This document shows, in pieces, positions 26,901-33,218 of a stretch of 64,000 nucleotides of DNA. The notes below the pieces were generated by a model. It saw only the letters and a program-made list of their open reading frames with translations, had not been told where the DNA came from and searched no databases. Origin of the DNA: Azorinus chamasolen (Eukaryota > Mollusca > Bivalvia > Cardiida > Solecurtidae); assembly GCA_963576725.1 (NCBI GenBank), contig OY755236.1:64268636-64332635 (forward strand), given 5' to 3'. The stretch's first letter is position 1. Each line of letters starts with the position of its first letter. Position numbers and translations under genes: made by a program.

Positions 26901-29900
26901 TTTTGGCCATGGCTGACACTGTAGAATCATACCTGTATCATTTGATAAGCAACCAGAGCAGACCCTGGTCACATGGCTCCCGCAGGAGTCATTTAATCTG
27001 GGTCTACTCTGTTGACAAAGGCATTAAAAAGGTGTATATAAGGAGTAAAGGGTTATTAAGCATAAAAAACTGTAGCTTTCAGTACTTTTTTCAGTTACAT
27101 TTACTTGCACTATGACAATGCAGGAACAATCAGACTGTTGGAGCTGAAAACATGATTAATGGTACATGCACATGGATTTATTTCCATTACAATTTGAAAT
27201 ACTGTAAAAACAAGAGTTTGAAGGAACATGTGCGTCACATGGTTAGCAGAAGTGTGACGGAAAAAGTGTGAAATGACACAAAAACTATCCCATTATATGA
27301 ATTTCATCTGAAAAAAGATTTTAATGCTGACAGATGCAATGCAAGCTATCTTAACCCTTCGCTTGCTGTTCACGTCAATATACCTACCTCTAAATAGTGA
27401 AGACCCTGATGAGACAGCTCCTGCAGGAGCTGTCTCATCAGGGTTTGCACTATTTACAAGTTGATTGTACAACCAGTGCACTCCACAGCAGTGATTGAAC
27501 AGTGAAATACTTGTACACAGTGAAGATATAAGTAATTATACAACAGGGCATGGGTAAAGAAGGAGAAATGTATTTTAAAATTCAGCAAGAGAAGGGTTAA
27601 GTATTCAGACACCCAGTCTCCCCTCTCCACCAGTTTGTAAAGCTGAATACATGTAATTCAAAATGGCACCATTTTGATAACTTTAATTAACACTCAAATA
27701 GTAGCAAGTGTGTAAATAGTGTTCCTTGAGGAACAATTTAATCTGGGTCAGCACTATCTCCCTAATTTTGTCTGTCTGAATACTTAAGGTAATTATGCAG
27801 GTCAAAGGCTAACAGATATTCCCACTTGTATCTCCTACATCTTGAAGACTTGAAACAAAACAAAGAGGCCAACAACTTCTGTACTTGCTGTCAGAGCTAT
27901 CATCACTATAAAAAGCACAGGATACCATAGTATTCATAATTACTGTGATGTTTCTACGCTTTTGAAAACAGAGTAGACCAAGATCAGATGACTCCTATAA
28001 CGGCTCCTTTAGGAGCTGTCTGATCAGGGTCTGCTCTGTTTGCTTATGATATAATAAAGATTTTGTTCTACAGTTTCTGCCATGGCCAACTATTCATGTA
28101 CCATTATAAAAGTTAATCTAATCAATATACATGACATCATTACTTCTTATATGAATATTCATGGAGTAAATGGTTAAAAAACTTTGCAGTCTGAACAAAT
28201 TCTTGTCTGTAGATGGGACAGACAACCTGATTCACGTTTATACCTCTGTATCTATATGTAATTAACCCTATATTTTAGGCCAAGGCAGAAACTGTAGAGT
28301 TAGATTTATATTAGTCCATAAGCAAGCAGAGCAGATCCTGGAAAGACAGCTCCCACACGAGTAGGGCTGAAAAGGGTACAAATTTTCTCCCCTGGTACCC
28401 GTTCTGCAATTACCCGCAGATACCAGGATTGTATATAAATCTATGGTATAGATGTATGGTAAGCACCAACAAGCCACAGAAATATGAAACGTTGTTTGAT
28501 TTTTGCAGAAAAAATAGCAATGTGACGTATACCTGTAAAAGGCAGTGATGTGCCGGATTATGCATGAAAACGAGAATGTGTTAAATTAAAGTTTTATTGT
28601 TTGCTTAAAACTATTGTGAAAGCAAAGTGTGTTGTAACTGGCAAAAGTGTAAGCTATTATTACGTTGCCCCACGAATGTAAATCAGATTCAAAATCGAGG
28701 TCATATCTGTTGTTAATCACCTTAGCACTTGACGTTTTCTGTTGAAAAAGTCATGGCTAATTCATGGCTTCAAATTTTGATTGGTTCATTCCCTCCAGAG
28801 AGCAACAATTGACGAAGGAACAGTCAACACTTTTACCAGTCGAATACAAACTAACAATGTTTTCATGGAGGTTTGTTACAAATCTGTTTTAATATTTACT
28901 TGCCTATTCAAGCTTTATCTGCTTGCAAACAAAAGGATACTTGAGTAAATGCTACCTTTAATGTGTTTGTCGAGCTTTCTTTCTTTCACCCAGTTATGAA
29001 AATTGATATCTAGATTCTGCTTTAGGTTACATATCGGGTAACAGGTAGTGACCCAACCTCTTTGAATAAATCTGCCGAAAAGGAGCAGTAACTAGAGAAA
29101 AGGAAAATTCTAGAATTTTGTAGTTTGAAACCATTGTGATAAATAGAGAATTTGCTCATATAGGAGCAAATGCTTTATTTATCACAATGGTTTCAAGAAC
29201 TATTACAGAGGCGTAGAAAGGAGTATTTATGGAAGAAAGGGTTAATACATACTCTATCTGCACTGCGACAAGCTATGAATGCATCCTGCTGTCTGTAAAA
29301 CGTAAGCCACTTGGTGCATGGTCCAAGTATCCTGGATCGGAACAAAAAATACCCAGCTTCAACATTTATTTAACATTTATTTAGCATGGAAAACAAAAGA
29401 ATATGGGATTTTAAAAGAAATAGTGATAGAATGTTATATTCACTTCAGCTCTTATAAATATTTACTTAACCCAATTACTGATACAGATGCCTTTGCAAAA
29501 AAAAAAGTAGACAGCTCCTGTAGGAGCCATTTGATCAGGTTCTGTTCTGTTTGCTTAACCCTTTCCCTGTTCTATATTTAGGCCAAATTTCAATACCTAC
29601 TGAATATTCATTAACAAAATAGTTATAAAGAAATATGGAAGGTGGAACATTGTAGACAGCTTAGAAAGCAAGGAAACAGATCTATCAAATTCTATTAGCA
29701 AACAGAGCAGACCCTGATCAGACGGCTCCTGTAGGAACCGTCTGATCTGGGTCTACTCTGTTTGCAGATGCGTGAAAACACGTTTGTATGAGGGAAAGGG
29801 TTAAGGAAATATATAGATTCTAGTTTGAGCTAAGGCAAAAAAAACAAACCCACCAAAACCTGTGTTCATATACCGTATATGAACACATGTTATGGATGAT

Positions 29901-31495
29901 ATACCATAATTAAAATTCAGCCTATTAATATTCATGATGTCATTATTTCTTACATGAATATTAATAAGGTAATGGGTTACAATATTGACAACACTAAAAC
30001 TCATTAACACTTGGGATCATGATGAGATGCCTAGTTCTTTTGAGTCTCGCTTGGATCTAAAGTTTGCAAAGATTATTACCATCTGGGCAGTATATGTAAT
30101 TAACCCATTCCCTCATATTGACGACTTTTGACGACTCTGTACACCTTGTAGTCTCACCTGCTAGGAAATGCCTTTGGTATTTTTTCTGACTGGTGTTTCT
30201 TGACAGCATTCTCAACTGATCTTTCAATGCCAATACACTTCCTGAAGCATAAAAGACAAGACTTTTCTGGCAGACTAAACAGTTGCTGTTTGTCTCAGTT
30301 ACCCTTATACCTGTCAGAATTAATGACATCATGGATATTAATTAACTGAATCTTTATAATGGCACTATGTACAAATAAATGTTTTTTTCATGACAGAAGC
30401 TGTAGAAGCAGTTCTATATTATAAAGCAAACAGAGCAGACCCTGAATAGACGGCTCCTATCTGATCTATAACAGGATTTTAACCCTTTACTCCGTGAATA
30501 TTTATGTAAGAAATAATGACACCATGAGTATTAATTAAATGAATCTTTATAATGGCACTATGTACAAATAATTGTTTTATCATCACAGAAGCTGTAGAAT
30601 CATATCTATATTATACAATAAGCAAACAGAGCAGACCCTGATCAGACGGCTCCTATAGAAACCGTCTGATCTGGGTCTACTCTGTTTGCAAAGGTGTAGA
30701 AAAGTGTATTTATGAAGTAATGAGTTAAACAGTTTGCAAAACCTTATCACTGAAAAAGGCCACTTTGAATTGAACCAGCTGTCTTATTAGAATGTAGCAT
30801 ATGATCAGGGTTTAATCTGTACCATCTCAAACAAATACTCTACAATTATAATTTTTCTAAAGAAATAAAATTACTATCATGAGTGTATTTTTCAAGGACT
30901 CAAACGATGTGACAACAACATTTGGCAATGCCTGAACTTTTCAAATGTCATGACCAATAAAATATATCCAGCTGTCATCTATGTGGTGTCAGGGCCCGGC
31001 TGGAAAAAATCCTAAAACTTTTACTCGTCCTGCCAGCTGCTTTTGTCTTATTTTACTTAAATTCATTGCCAACATGTCTGAAATTCTACTTGTCCTGCAA
31101 GAAAGTTACTTGTCATGGCGAGCGGACGAGTGGAAATTTCCAGGCCTGGGTGTATCAGATGTATTAACCCATTCCCTCATAGGCTATTTTTAGATCCAAC
31201 CACTTTGAATAAATCTACCAAAAAGGAGCATTAACTAGAGAAAAGGATTTTTTTTAGAATTTTGTAGTTTGAAACCAATGTGAGAAAATAGAGCATTTGC
31301 TCCTATAGGAGCAAATGCTCTATTTTCCACAATGGTTTCAATAGGTGATTTTTACAGAGGCGCAGAAAGGTGTATTTATAAGGAGGAAAGGGTTAACATT
31401 TCTAAAATTTCATCTGAGCTTTACCTCTTATGCCTAGCACCATAAAAACCTCCCACTGTGAAAGACTTTCCTTTCTCCCTTTCTTCGTCATTCAT
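8836..31495 (-). CDS. PRIMPOL: PRIMPOL, DNA primase-polymerase, complete coding region in 15 exons
   Basis: PrimPol is an archaeo-eukaryotic primase family enzyme of nucleus and mitochondria that restarts stalled forks by making DNA primers and can bypass lesions. Coding exons (minus strand, 5' to 3'): 31495-31425, 30241-30158, 29331-29253, 26711-26611, 25741-25695, 25168-25077, 24307-24234, 23336-23263, 20018-19545, 18789-18624, 17370-17276, 15072-14877, 14354-14272, 11081-10923, 8915-8836. All have GT/AG borders and compatible phases; the sum is 1875 nt, i.e. 624 residues plus stop. Conserved features: catalytic D136 and E138 (YFDLEF), S189/H191 (FSRH), catalytic D364 (LFCDTGVYTKNRNF), zinc residues C505, H512, C532, C537, and an acidic RPA-binding-like end (607-622). 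Human PrimPol is 560 residues; the excess is mostly an acidic Ser/Asp-rich insert before D364. The gene looks functional. It was assembled by eye, without transcript evidence. Confidence 0.96.
9160..10657 (+). mobile_element. 1.5-kb TA-flanked element in PRIMPOL intron 14
   Basis: Inverted termini CAGTCAAACTTGTATTAAG at the left and CAAGTTTGACTG at the right, flanked by TA at 9158-9159 and 10658-10659. Just inside are GACCACC / GGTCGCTTAATAC blocks on both sides. The CAGT termini and TA target suggest Tc1/mariner type. No transposase frame is visible. A short ATG-initiated segment with a GTAAGT donor lies near 10375-10405. Confidence 0.75.
10923..11081 (-). CDS. PRIMPOL: PRIMPOL coding exon 14, acidic C-terminal region
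   Basis: Acceptor TTTTCTTAG, donor GTGAGTGAG; phase 1 in, phase 1 out. It encodes E546 to the first base of G599, with a very acidic block (DDMDDFEDLEMDDEELL, about 561-577) followed by a basic LEKRYQSGREHR stretch. This region is poorly conserved in PrimPol generally. Its phase fits only the exon 13 and exon 15 borders given here. Confidence 0.9.
11260..11494 (+). mobile_element. MITE family B copy with disturbed hairpin centre
   Basis: TTAACCCTTTCCTCCATAGG at the left, GGAGGAAAGGCTAA at the right. In the core (11370-11437) the usual GAGCATTTGCTCC arm reads GAGGCTTAGAGCATTTATAGG, a small rearrangement that spoils the symmetry. Confidence 0.75.
11644..11893 (-). mobile_element. MITE family A, complete inverted copy
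   Basis: TTAACCCTTTCCCTCATG at the left and ACAGGGAAAGGGTTAA at the right. The hairpin (about 11682-11752) is symmetrical except for the two fixed arm differences described in the findings; its centre reads GGCTCCTAGAGGAGCC. Confidence 0.82.
12001..12235 (+). repeat. Dispersed repeat with GAGCTGTCACAG start and GGACGGACGG tract
   Basis: It begins AACAAGAGCTGTCACAGTCA, passes through ATGCCCCCCAAAA and a TGACCTTGACC segment, and ends after GGGACGGACGGACGG. Repeats of this style are widespread in molluscs, in my recollection; the class is unknown. The short frames here are not genes. Confidence 0.55.
12721..13372 (+). repeat. Dispersed element with 155-bp internal tandem repeats (family E)
   Basis: Units containing AAAACTGATAAGCCC followed by GGGGCGGGGCCATTTTTGG recur near 12835, 12990 and 13135 (spacing 155 then 145). 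The end is CACGACGGACATAGG and then GCTCACCTTGGCACTTTGTG with its inverse up to GGTGAGCTAAAA. It is the same family as 20866-22435 and, inverted, 56324-58347 and 62712-63300. Confidence 0.75.
14272..14354 (-). CDS. PRIMPOL: PRIMPOL coding exon 13, second half of the zinc finger
   Basis: Acceptor CTGTTTCAG, donor GTAAGC; phase 2 in, phase 1 out. It encodes YVVDLRKGIFYQKCHDPDCH and a short tail (residues 519-545). C532 and C537 are the last two metal ligands of the PrimPol CHCC zinc finger, which controls primase but not polymerase activity in the family. Confidence 0.95.
14478..14689 (+). mobile_element. MITE family B, damaged copy
   Basis: The left part has a doubled TATTTTTAGATCCTACC. The core has lost the GAGCATTTGCTCC centre, leaving GAAACCATTGTG followed by TGCTCTATTTATCACAATG. 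The right end AGAGGGAATGGGTTAA is intact. Confidence 0.65.
14877..15072 (-). CDS. PRIMPOL: PRIMPOL coding exon 12, start of the zinc-finger domain
   Basis: Acceptor TTTGTGTTTCAG, donor GTTTGT (chosen over the nearby GTAATA because only it keeps frame with exon 13); phase 1 in, phase 2 out. It encodes residues 454-517: SPYPEVDAYITSL, the IRHWTYF strand, and RFCHNIGRQHRSNNI with zinc ligands C505 and H512. All key positions match the vertebrate enzyme. Confidence 0.95.
15113..15325 (+). mobile_element. MITE of a further family (CTTTGC ends)
   Basis: Ends CTAACTCTTTGCCCGC and GCATGCAAAGAGTTAA. The hairpin (15163-15220) is built on AAACAGTTTGGATCC and ATGAGACACCGCATAATGCG. A diverged relative of the core lies at 62490-62562 and another near 43868-43932. 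Confidence 0.7.
15417..16855 (+). mobile_element. MITE family C split by a 1.24-kb insertion
   Basis: The left half (15417-15482) is TTAACCCCTTTACTCCATGAG through the AATGACATCATGAATATTAA block. The right half (16726-16855) resumes inside the same family sequence and runs through AGCAAACAGAGCAGACCCTG to AAAAGGGTTAA. Removing 15483-16725 restores a normal family C body. Confidence 0.75.
15483..16719. mobile_element. 1.24-kb DNA element with CAGGGGTGAGAAT ends, 6-bp target duplication
   Basis: Inverted ends CAGGGGTGAGAATTTTCCG and (as complement of the right end) CAGGGGTGAGAATGGCCGG are flanked by GATTAA at 15477-15482 and 16720-16725. CAGGGGTG ends recall hAT elements, which usually make 8-bp duplications, so the class is open. 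No transposase frame remains. A C-rich block (16596-16680, repeating GGGGCTTTGCCCCCC-type runs) lies near its right end. Confidence 0.78.
17276..17370 (-). CDS. PRIMPOL: PRIMPOL coding exon 11
   Basis: Acceptor ends TTACATAG, donor GTATTT; phase 2 in, phase 1 out. It encodes residues 422-452, beginning YNQSTRVLTFGTD, the counterpart of the vertebrate strand that starts RFSDTLRILTCEP. The alternative donor GTTAAA 11 bases earlier would break the frame into exon 12. Confidence 0.92.
17681..18231 (+). mobile_element. MITE family C interrupted by a TA-flanked MITE
   Basis: The left part (ACCTCATGAATATTCATGTA) stops in GGAAATA at 17710; the sequence resumes TAATGACATT at 17916, exactly as family C reads elsewhere. 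It ends GAGGTAATGGGTTAA. An unrelated segment (about 17945-18120) is also inside. Confidence 0.65.
17711..17915. mobile_element. TA-flanked palindromic MITE (family D) nested in a family C MITE
   Basis: Ends CAGTAGAACCCCTCTAAT and ATTAGCGGGGTTTTACTG with TA on both sides. Inner arms AGGTGGTTGCTTAATGCAGG and GCATTAAGCTACCACCTGC; centre AGCTCCTCTATGAGCT. Same family as 2247-2451, 34356-34565 and 47189-47390. Confidence 0.8.
18228..18428 (-). mobile_element. MITE family B, inverted, without hairpin right arm
   Basis: TTAACCCATACCCTCATA at the left, ATAACGGAATGGATTAA at the right. The core keeps one GAGCATTGGCTCAAAT arm only. Both end TTAA sites are shared with neighbours (17681-18231 and 18425-18612). 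Confidence 0.7.
18425..18612 (+). mobile_element. MITE family B abutting a PRIMPOL splice donor
   Basis: TTAACCCATTCCCTCATAGA to TGGAGGAATGGGTTAA. Its right TTAA (18609-18612) lies 5 bases from the GTAAGT donor of PRIMPOL exon 10 (complement of 18618-18623). Confidence 0.75.
18624..18789 (-). CDS. PRIMPOL: PRIMPOL coding exon 10, core of the primase fold
   Basis: Acceptor CTCCAG, donor GTAAGT; phase 1 in, phase 2 out. It encodes residues 367-420, beginning VYTKNRNFRLYLSSK, the strongly conserved segment that directly follows catalytic D364. The rest (TSEEEAIFFDSLVTNV) matches the DEYQYFLSSLVSNV region of the human enzyme. Confidence 0.96.
19180..19455 (+). mobile_element. MITE family C copy
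   Basis: The body has TAAATATTCATGGACTG, GACTGTGACAGAATTT and the AACAGAGCAGACCCTGATC hairpin (19332-19400, centre GGCTCCTACAGGAGC). The right end is AAGAAAGGGTTAA; the left end has decayed. Confidence 0.65.
19545..20018 (-). CDS. PRIMPOL: PRIMPOL coding exon 9, acidic insert and catalytic Asp
   Basis: Acceptor CTGTTTCAG, donor GTAAGA; phase 1 in, phase 1 out. It encodes residues 209-365. After NFVSSVMTAILHRLNM comes a long stretch rich in Asp, Glu, Ser, Asn and Lys (about 223-345), then HEEDVLFCDT with the third catalytic Asp, D364. The G208-to-D364 distance is about 157 residues; in human PrimPol the same interval is near 87. This is the longest exon and explains most of the extra length of the protein. 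Confidence 0.93.
20138..20287 (+). mobile_element. MITE family B, short deleted copy
   Basis: TTAACCCATTCCCTCATAGG to ATGAGGGAATAGGTTAA. Only one hairpin arm (GTGATAAATAAGAGTATTTG) remains. Confidence 0.7.
20866..22435 (+). repeat. Dispersed element with five or more 155-bp tandem units (family E)
   Basis: It starts AAGAGGGCCATGAGGCCCTG and GCTCACCTGAGATAACCCC. TAAGCCC, followed by a GGGCGGGGCC block, recurs near 21251, 21406, 21561, 21715 and 21870, a spacing of 154-155; a more diverged unit lies near 21062. It ends with a GACGGACAGACGG run and CTCACCTTGAGCACTTTGTG paired to its inverse and GGTGAGCTAAAA. It lies in PRIMPOL intron 8. Confidence 0.82.
22840..23085 (+). mobile_element. MITE family A copy
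   Basis: TTAACCCTTTCCCTGTTC to GAGGGAAAGGGTAG (right TTAA lost). Hairpin 22980-23050 with centre GGCTCCTCTAGGAGCC. Confidence 0.8.
23263..23336 (-). CDS. PRIMPOL: PRIMPOL coding exon 8, SxH motif
   Basis: Acceptor TTTTGTAATTTCAG, donor GTAAAT; phase 2 in, phase 1 out. It encodes residues 184-207, TEKKFSRHLVFQTGK and LFKNNVHA. S189 and H191 correspond to the phosphate-contacting SxH of the primase family. Confidence 0.96.
23350..23514 (+). mobile_element. Short MITE family C copy without hairpin core
   Basis: CCCTTTACTCCATGAATATT at the left and the inverse, ATATCCATGGAGTAAAGGG, before TTAA at 23511. The two halves are inverse copies of the outer family C sequence, and the AACAGAGCAGACC core is missing. 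The TTAA at 23511-23514 is also the left end of the family A element that follows. Confidence 0.7.
23511..23760 (+). mobile_element. MITE family A, complete copy, centre GCTCCTATAGGAGC
   Basis: TTAACCTTTTCCCTGTTC to GGGAAAGAGTTAA. The hairpin (23650-23720) has centre 23681-23694. It directly abuts the family C copy on its left. Confidence 0.82.
23876..24105 (+). mobile_element. MITE family C copy
   Basis: The body has ATTATGAATATTTATTAGATT, GGCATATGAACACAAGACAT and the AACAGAG hairpin (24003-24066). The right end is GAAGGAAAGGGTTAA. A stretch of intron separates it from exon 7. Confidence 0.68.
24234..24307 (-). CDS. PRIMPOL: PRIMPOL coding exon 7
   Basis: Acceptor TTTTCTCTAG, donor GTATTT; phase 0 in, phase 2 out. 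It encodes residues 159-182, with LEKEFNLRLSRSDVLDLEA, matching the helix before the DSSTDEKFSRH segment of the human enzyme. It is the shortest stretch with low similarity, but its phases fit only here. Confidence 0.92.
24580..24790 (+). repeat. Two poly-C tracts and a decayed MITE
   Basis: C runs at about 24582-24597 and 24770-24780. Between them is an AAAGAGTAGACATAAATCAG half-hairpin of the family A/C type. The rest of the stretch shows no gene. Confidence 0.6.
24803..24997 (+). mobile_element. MITE family C, left end lost
   Basis: It runs from TGGCCTCATGAATATTTATT through the CAAACAGCAGACCCTGATC hairpin (24894-24957) to GAAGGAAAGGGTTA. Confidence 0.65.
25077..25168 (-). CDS. PRIMPOL: PRIMPOL coding exon 6, catalytic DxE
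   Basis: Acceptor TTTTTAG, donor GTAAGC; phase 1 in, phase 0 out. It encodes residues 129-158, AICKLYFDLEFDKTVNPDRD followed by GNTMVDILIK. D136 and E138 are the metal-binding pair (human D114 and E116). Confidence 0.97.
25323..25552 (+). mobile_element. MITE family B, complete copy
   Basis: TTAACCCTTTCCTCCATAGG to AAGAAAGGGTTAA. Hairpin with centre GCTCCTATAGGAGC at 25455-25468; the left arm has TGAAAAAAAGAGC where the right arm has the usual GATAAATAGAGC. Confidence 0.8.
25695..25741 (-). CDS. PRIMPOL: PRIMPOL coding exon 5
   Basis: Acceptor CTATTTCTTCAG, donor GTAAGA; phase 2 in, phase 1 out; only 47 nt. It encodes QLEQEKKHHYEVIPQ (residues 113-127), the counterpart of the human SRKNLLHCYEVIPE segment. 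Confidence 0.95.
26611..26711 (-). CDS. PRIMPOL: PRIMPOL coding exon 4
   Basis: Acceptor TTACTTCTAG, donor GTAATT; phase 0 in, phase 2 out. It encodes residues 79-111, DLHVFAFESDYFDGNTGQRM and YLVVSYPVFWHYY, corresponding to the human VHVFALE ... GQRIYLVTTYAEFWFYY strands. Confidence 0.96.
26811..27056 (+). mobile_element. MITE family C copy
   Basis: TTAACCCTTTATTCTTTGAA to AGGAGTAAAGGGTTA. Hairpin 26947-27014 with centre GGCTCCCGCAGGAGTC. Confidence 0.78.
27351..27600 (+). mobile_element. MITE with CTTCGCTTGC / CAAGAGAAGGG ends
   Basis: TTAACCCTTCGCTTGCTG to GCAAGAGAAGGGTTAA. The hairpin (27392-27457) AAATAGTGAAGACCCTGATG / CATCAGGGTTTGCACTATTT has centre AGCTCCTGCAGGAGCT. The core is related in plan, but not in arm sequence, to families A and C. 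Confidence 0.75.
27950..28175 (-). mobile_element. MITE family C, inverted
   Basis: GTTTCTACGCTTTTGAAAAC, then the GAGTAGACCAAGATCAG hairpin, ending AATATTCATGGAGTAAATGG before TTAA. The hairpin centre carries a duplication (CTCCTATAACGGCTCCTTTAG). Confidence 0.68.
28260..29050 (+). mobile_element. Half MITE joined to a roughly 680-bp unknown insertion
   Basis: Family C sequence runs from TTAACCCTATATTTTAGG (28262) to the hairpin left arm and stops at CCCACACGAG (28367). An unrelated block then starts TAGGGCTGAAAAGGGTAC and ends ATATCGGGTAACAGG near 29047, where a family B MITE begins mid-body. The right half of the family C copy is not present. Confidence 0.5.
29050..29245 (+). mobile_element. 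MITE family B, left end lost, right end 1 bp from a splice donor
   Basis: It runs from GACCCAACCTCTTTGAATAA through the CCATTGTGATAAATAGAG hairpin (29129-29193) to GGAAGAAAGGGTTAA at 29245. One base separates it from the complement of the GTATGT donor of PRIMPOL exon 3 (29247-29252). Confidence 0.78.
29253..29331 (-). CDS. PRIMPOL: PRIMPOL coding exon 3
   Basis: Acceptor after a T-rich tract (TTTTTTGTTCCGATCCAG), donor GTATGT; phase 2 in, phase 0 out. It encodes residues 53-78, ILGPCTKWLTFYRQQDAF and the following IACRSADR. WxxFYRQxxAF matches the conserved WRLFHRQAQAF of vertebrate PrimPol. Confidence 0.93.
29555..29804 (+). mobile_element. MITE family A, complete copy
   Basis: TTAACCCTTTCCCTGTTC to GAGGGAAAGGGTTAA. 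Hairpin 29697-29766, centre GGCTCCTGTAGGAACC. A half hairpin of another copy precedes it (29505-29554). Confidence 0.82.
30158..30241 (-). CDS. PRIMPOL: PRIMPOL coding exon 2
   Basis: Acceptor TTTTATGCTTCAG, donor GTGAGA; phase 2 in, phase 2 out. It encodes residues 25-51 (KCIGIERSVENAVKKHQSEK then IPKAFPS). The family is weakly conserved here; support comes from the fitted phases, the splice sites and position between exons 1 and 3. Confidence 0.85.
30479..30728 (+). mobile_element. MITE family C, complete copy
   Basis: TTAACCCTTTACTCCGTGAA to ATGAAGTAATGAGTTAA. Hairpin 30624-30690, centre GGCTCCTATAGAAACC. A truncated sister copy (30314-30475) lies immediately to the left. Confidence 0.8.
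31164..31396 (+). mobile_element. MITE family B, complete copy
   Basis: TTAACCCATTCCCTCATAGG to GGAGGAAAGGGTTAA. Hairpin 31271-31342 with centre GCTCCTATAGGAGC at 31299-31312. It ends 26 bp from the end of PRIMPOL coding exon 1. Confidence 0.82.
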
Positions 31496-31504
31496 GTCAA
31501 CTCA
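31425..31504 (-). CDS. PRIMPOL: PRIMPOL coding exon 1 (start codon)
   Basis: The exon begins after a strong acceptor (TTTGTTCTTTTGCAG) with nine non-coding bases, then ATG at 31495-31493. It encodes residues 1-23, MNDEEREKGKSFTVGGFYGA and RHK; the last two bases start R24. The donor is GTAAAG. There is no upstream in-frame ATG in the exon, and the acceptor implies at least one non-coding 5' exon. The segment corresponds to the ERKPLSSVYRPR region of vertebrate PrimPol. Confidence 0.88.
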
Positions 31505-33184
31505 CTGCAAAAGAACAAAACAAATATAGGCTAAATATATGTCCATAAACAACATGAACGTCTTAATTAAGTAAGTTAACCCTTTCCCTCATATAAAGCC
31601 TTTTCATGCTTTTGCAGTGTAGACTCAGACCAGACAGCCCCTGTGGCATCTGTCCGATTAGTTCACATCTGTGTACTGTACTCTAAATGGTGATATTGAG
31701 CTACTTTCGGTTTAACGATATCCTGGCAACCATCACAAAATTGGCATGCTGTCTTACAGCTCGATAATTAGACTATATACTGATGTTTGCTTAATGACAT
31801 TAAAATAGATCTGATTCAACAGTTTCTACCAATACCAAAAACTTCTTTGTACACTGTACACATGCCATTATCAATATTCATGTAATTATTTCTTACATGC
31901 ATACGGCAGAGACATATACATGTACATTACATGTATGTATATGTCTCTGCATACGGCAACCATCACAAAAAATTAGCATGCTGTCTTACAGCTCATTGTT
32001 GAAACTAGGGAGGGTCCAGTAGTTTAGTTCTTGGTCTTCACTAAGTGATTAATGCAATAGAATAATAAATGTCTGTTTTGAAAAATGGTTAGATCATACA
32101 TTCATGTGAAGAAGGAAATATCTTACTATAGATCTACAACGGATCGTAGAACCCTCCCGCCAAAATGTCAAAATACTTACTAAATCCGAGTGCATTAGAC
32201 GCTCAAATTGCTAAAACGTGTCTATAGTGCCGACACCTAGCGTTGTCTATCCTTCCGGGGTCGCGAAAACATAAAAAAACCCTCCAGGAATCATTTTTAG
32301 CAGTACAATTACCCTTATTTTACCTTTAACCCGGTAACTTATAGTGTCACATGTACACAGCTTTAGTCTAACCTATATTACGTGGTACTAAGCGTGACCC
32401 GGTTTCTAACGTATTTTATTAAGGCATAACAATACTTTTTCCATTGTAACATATTTTATATATTAAGCTTATTGTTACACATCTATTTGAAAAATATCTG
32501 AAGCAAACCTGTAAAAAAAAAACAGTACTAAAAGGTCATACGGGGCACTACAGTAAGCAAGTTATAATTATATTTCCGTGCTAAAATTATGGTCAAATTA
32601 ATCTATTTTTCTCGTTTGATACAATTACATACTACAATTTAATTATTTATTACATTAAAATGAATAAAAACCCCAAATATATAAATTGTTTTTCCTAATC
32701 AGACTTTTTGGTAAATATAGGCCGGAAACTTTCTTGACGTGGGGTGATTTTCACGAAAAGGTGATTATTATGTGCATACGTGGAATTAGCGGCTCGCTAT
32801 TTCCACGTAAAATACGTGGAAATAGACTCGGCCTTATAGTATTACCTGTGTAGATTACATTAGTTCAATGCAACCAGTATGGACCCAGATCAGAGAGCTT
32901 CCACTGGAGCCCTCTGATCAGGTTCTGTCCTGTTTGTCAATCTATAAACTGGAATAGTCCATTTAAAGTTTCAGGGGTCAATGGGTTAACTGGCATTGGT
33001 TCTAAGCCTTTCAGTCCTTGTATACACATTGTGTTGAAAACCTACTTGACAAATCCTTGTGCAGCATGAGATTCCTCATGCCTTGTGTATTTTATAGCTA
33101 TATAAGGACTGACTTTTTCTAGATTCATTGCTTTTGCTCTGGACAGCCAAAGGTAGCTCTTACCTACTTGTCACTGCAAGCCAC

Positions 33185-33218
<34 letters not shown>

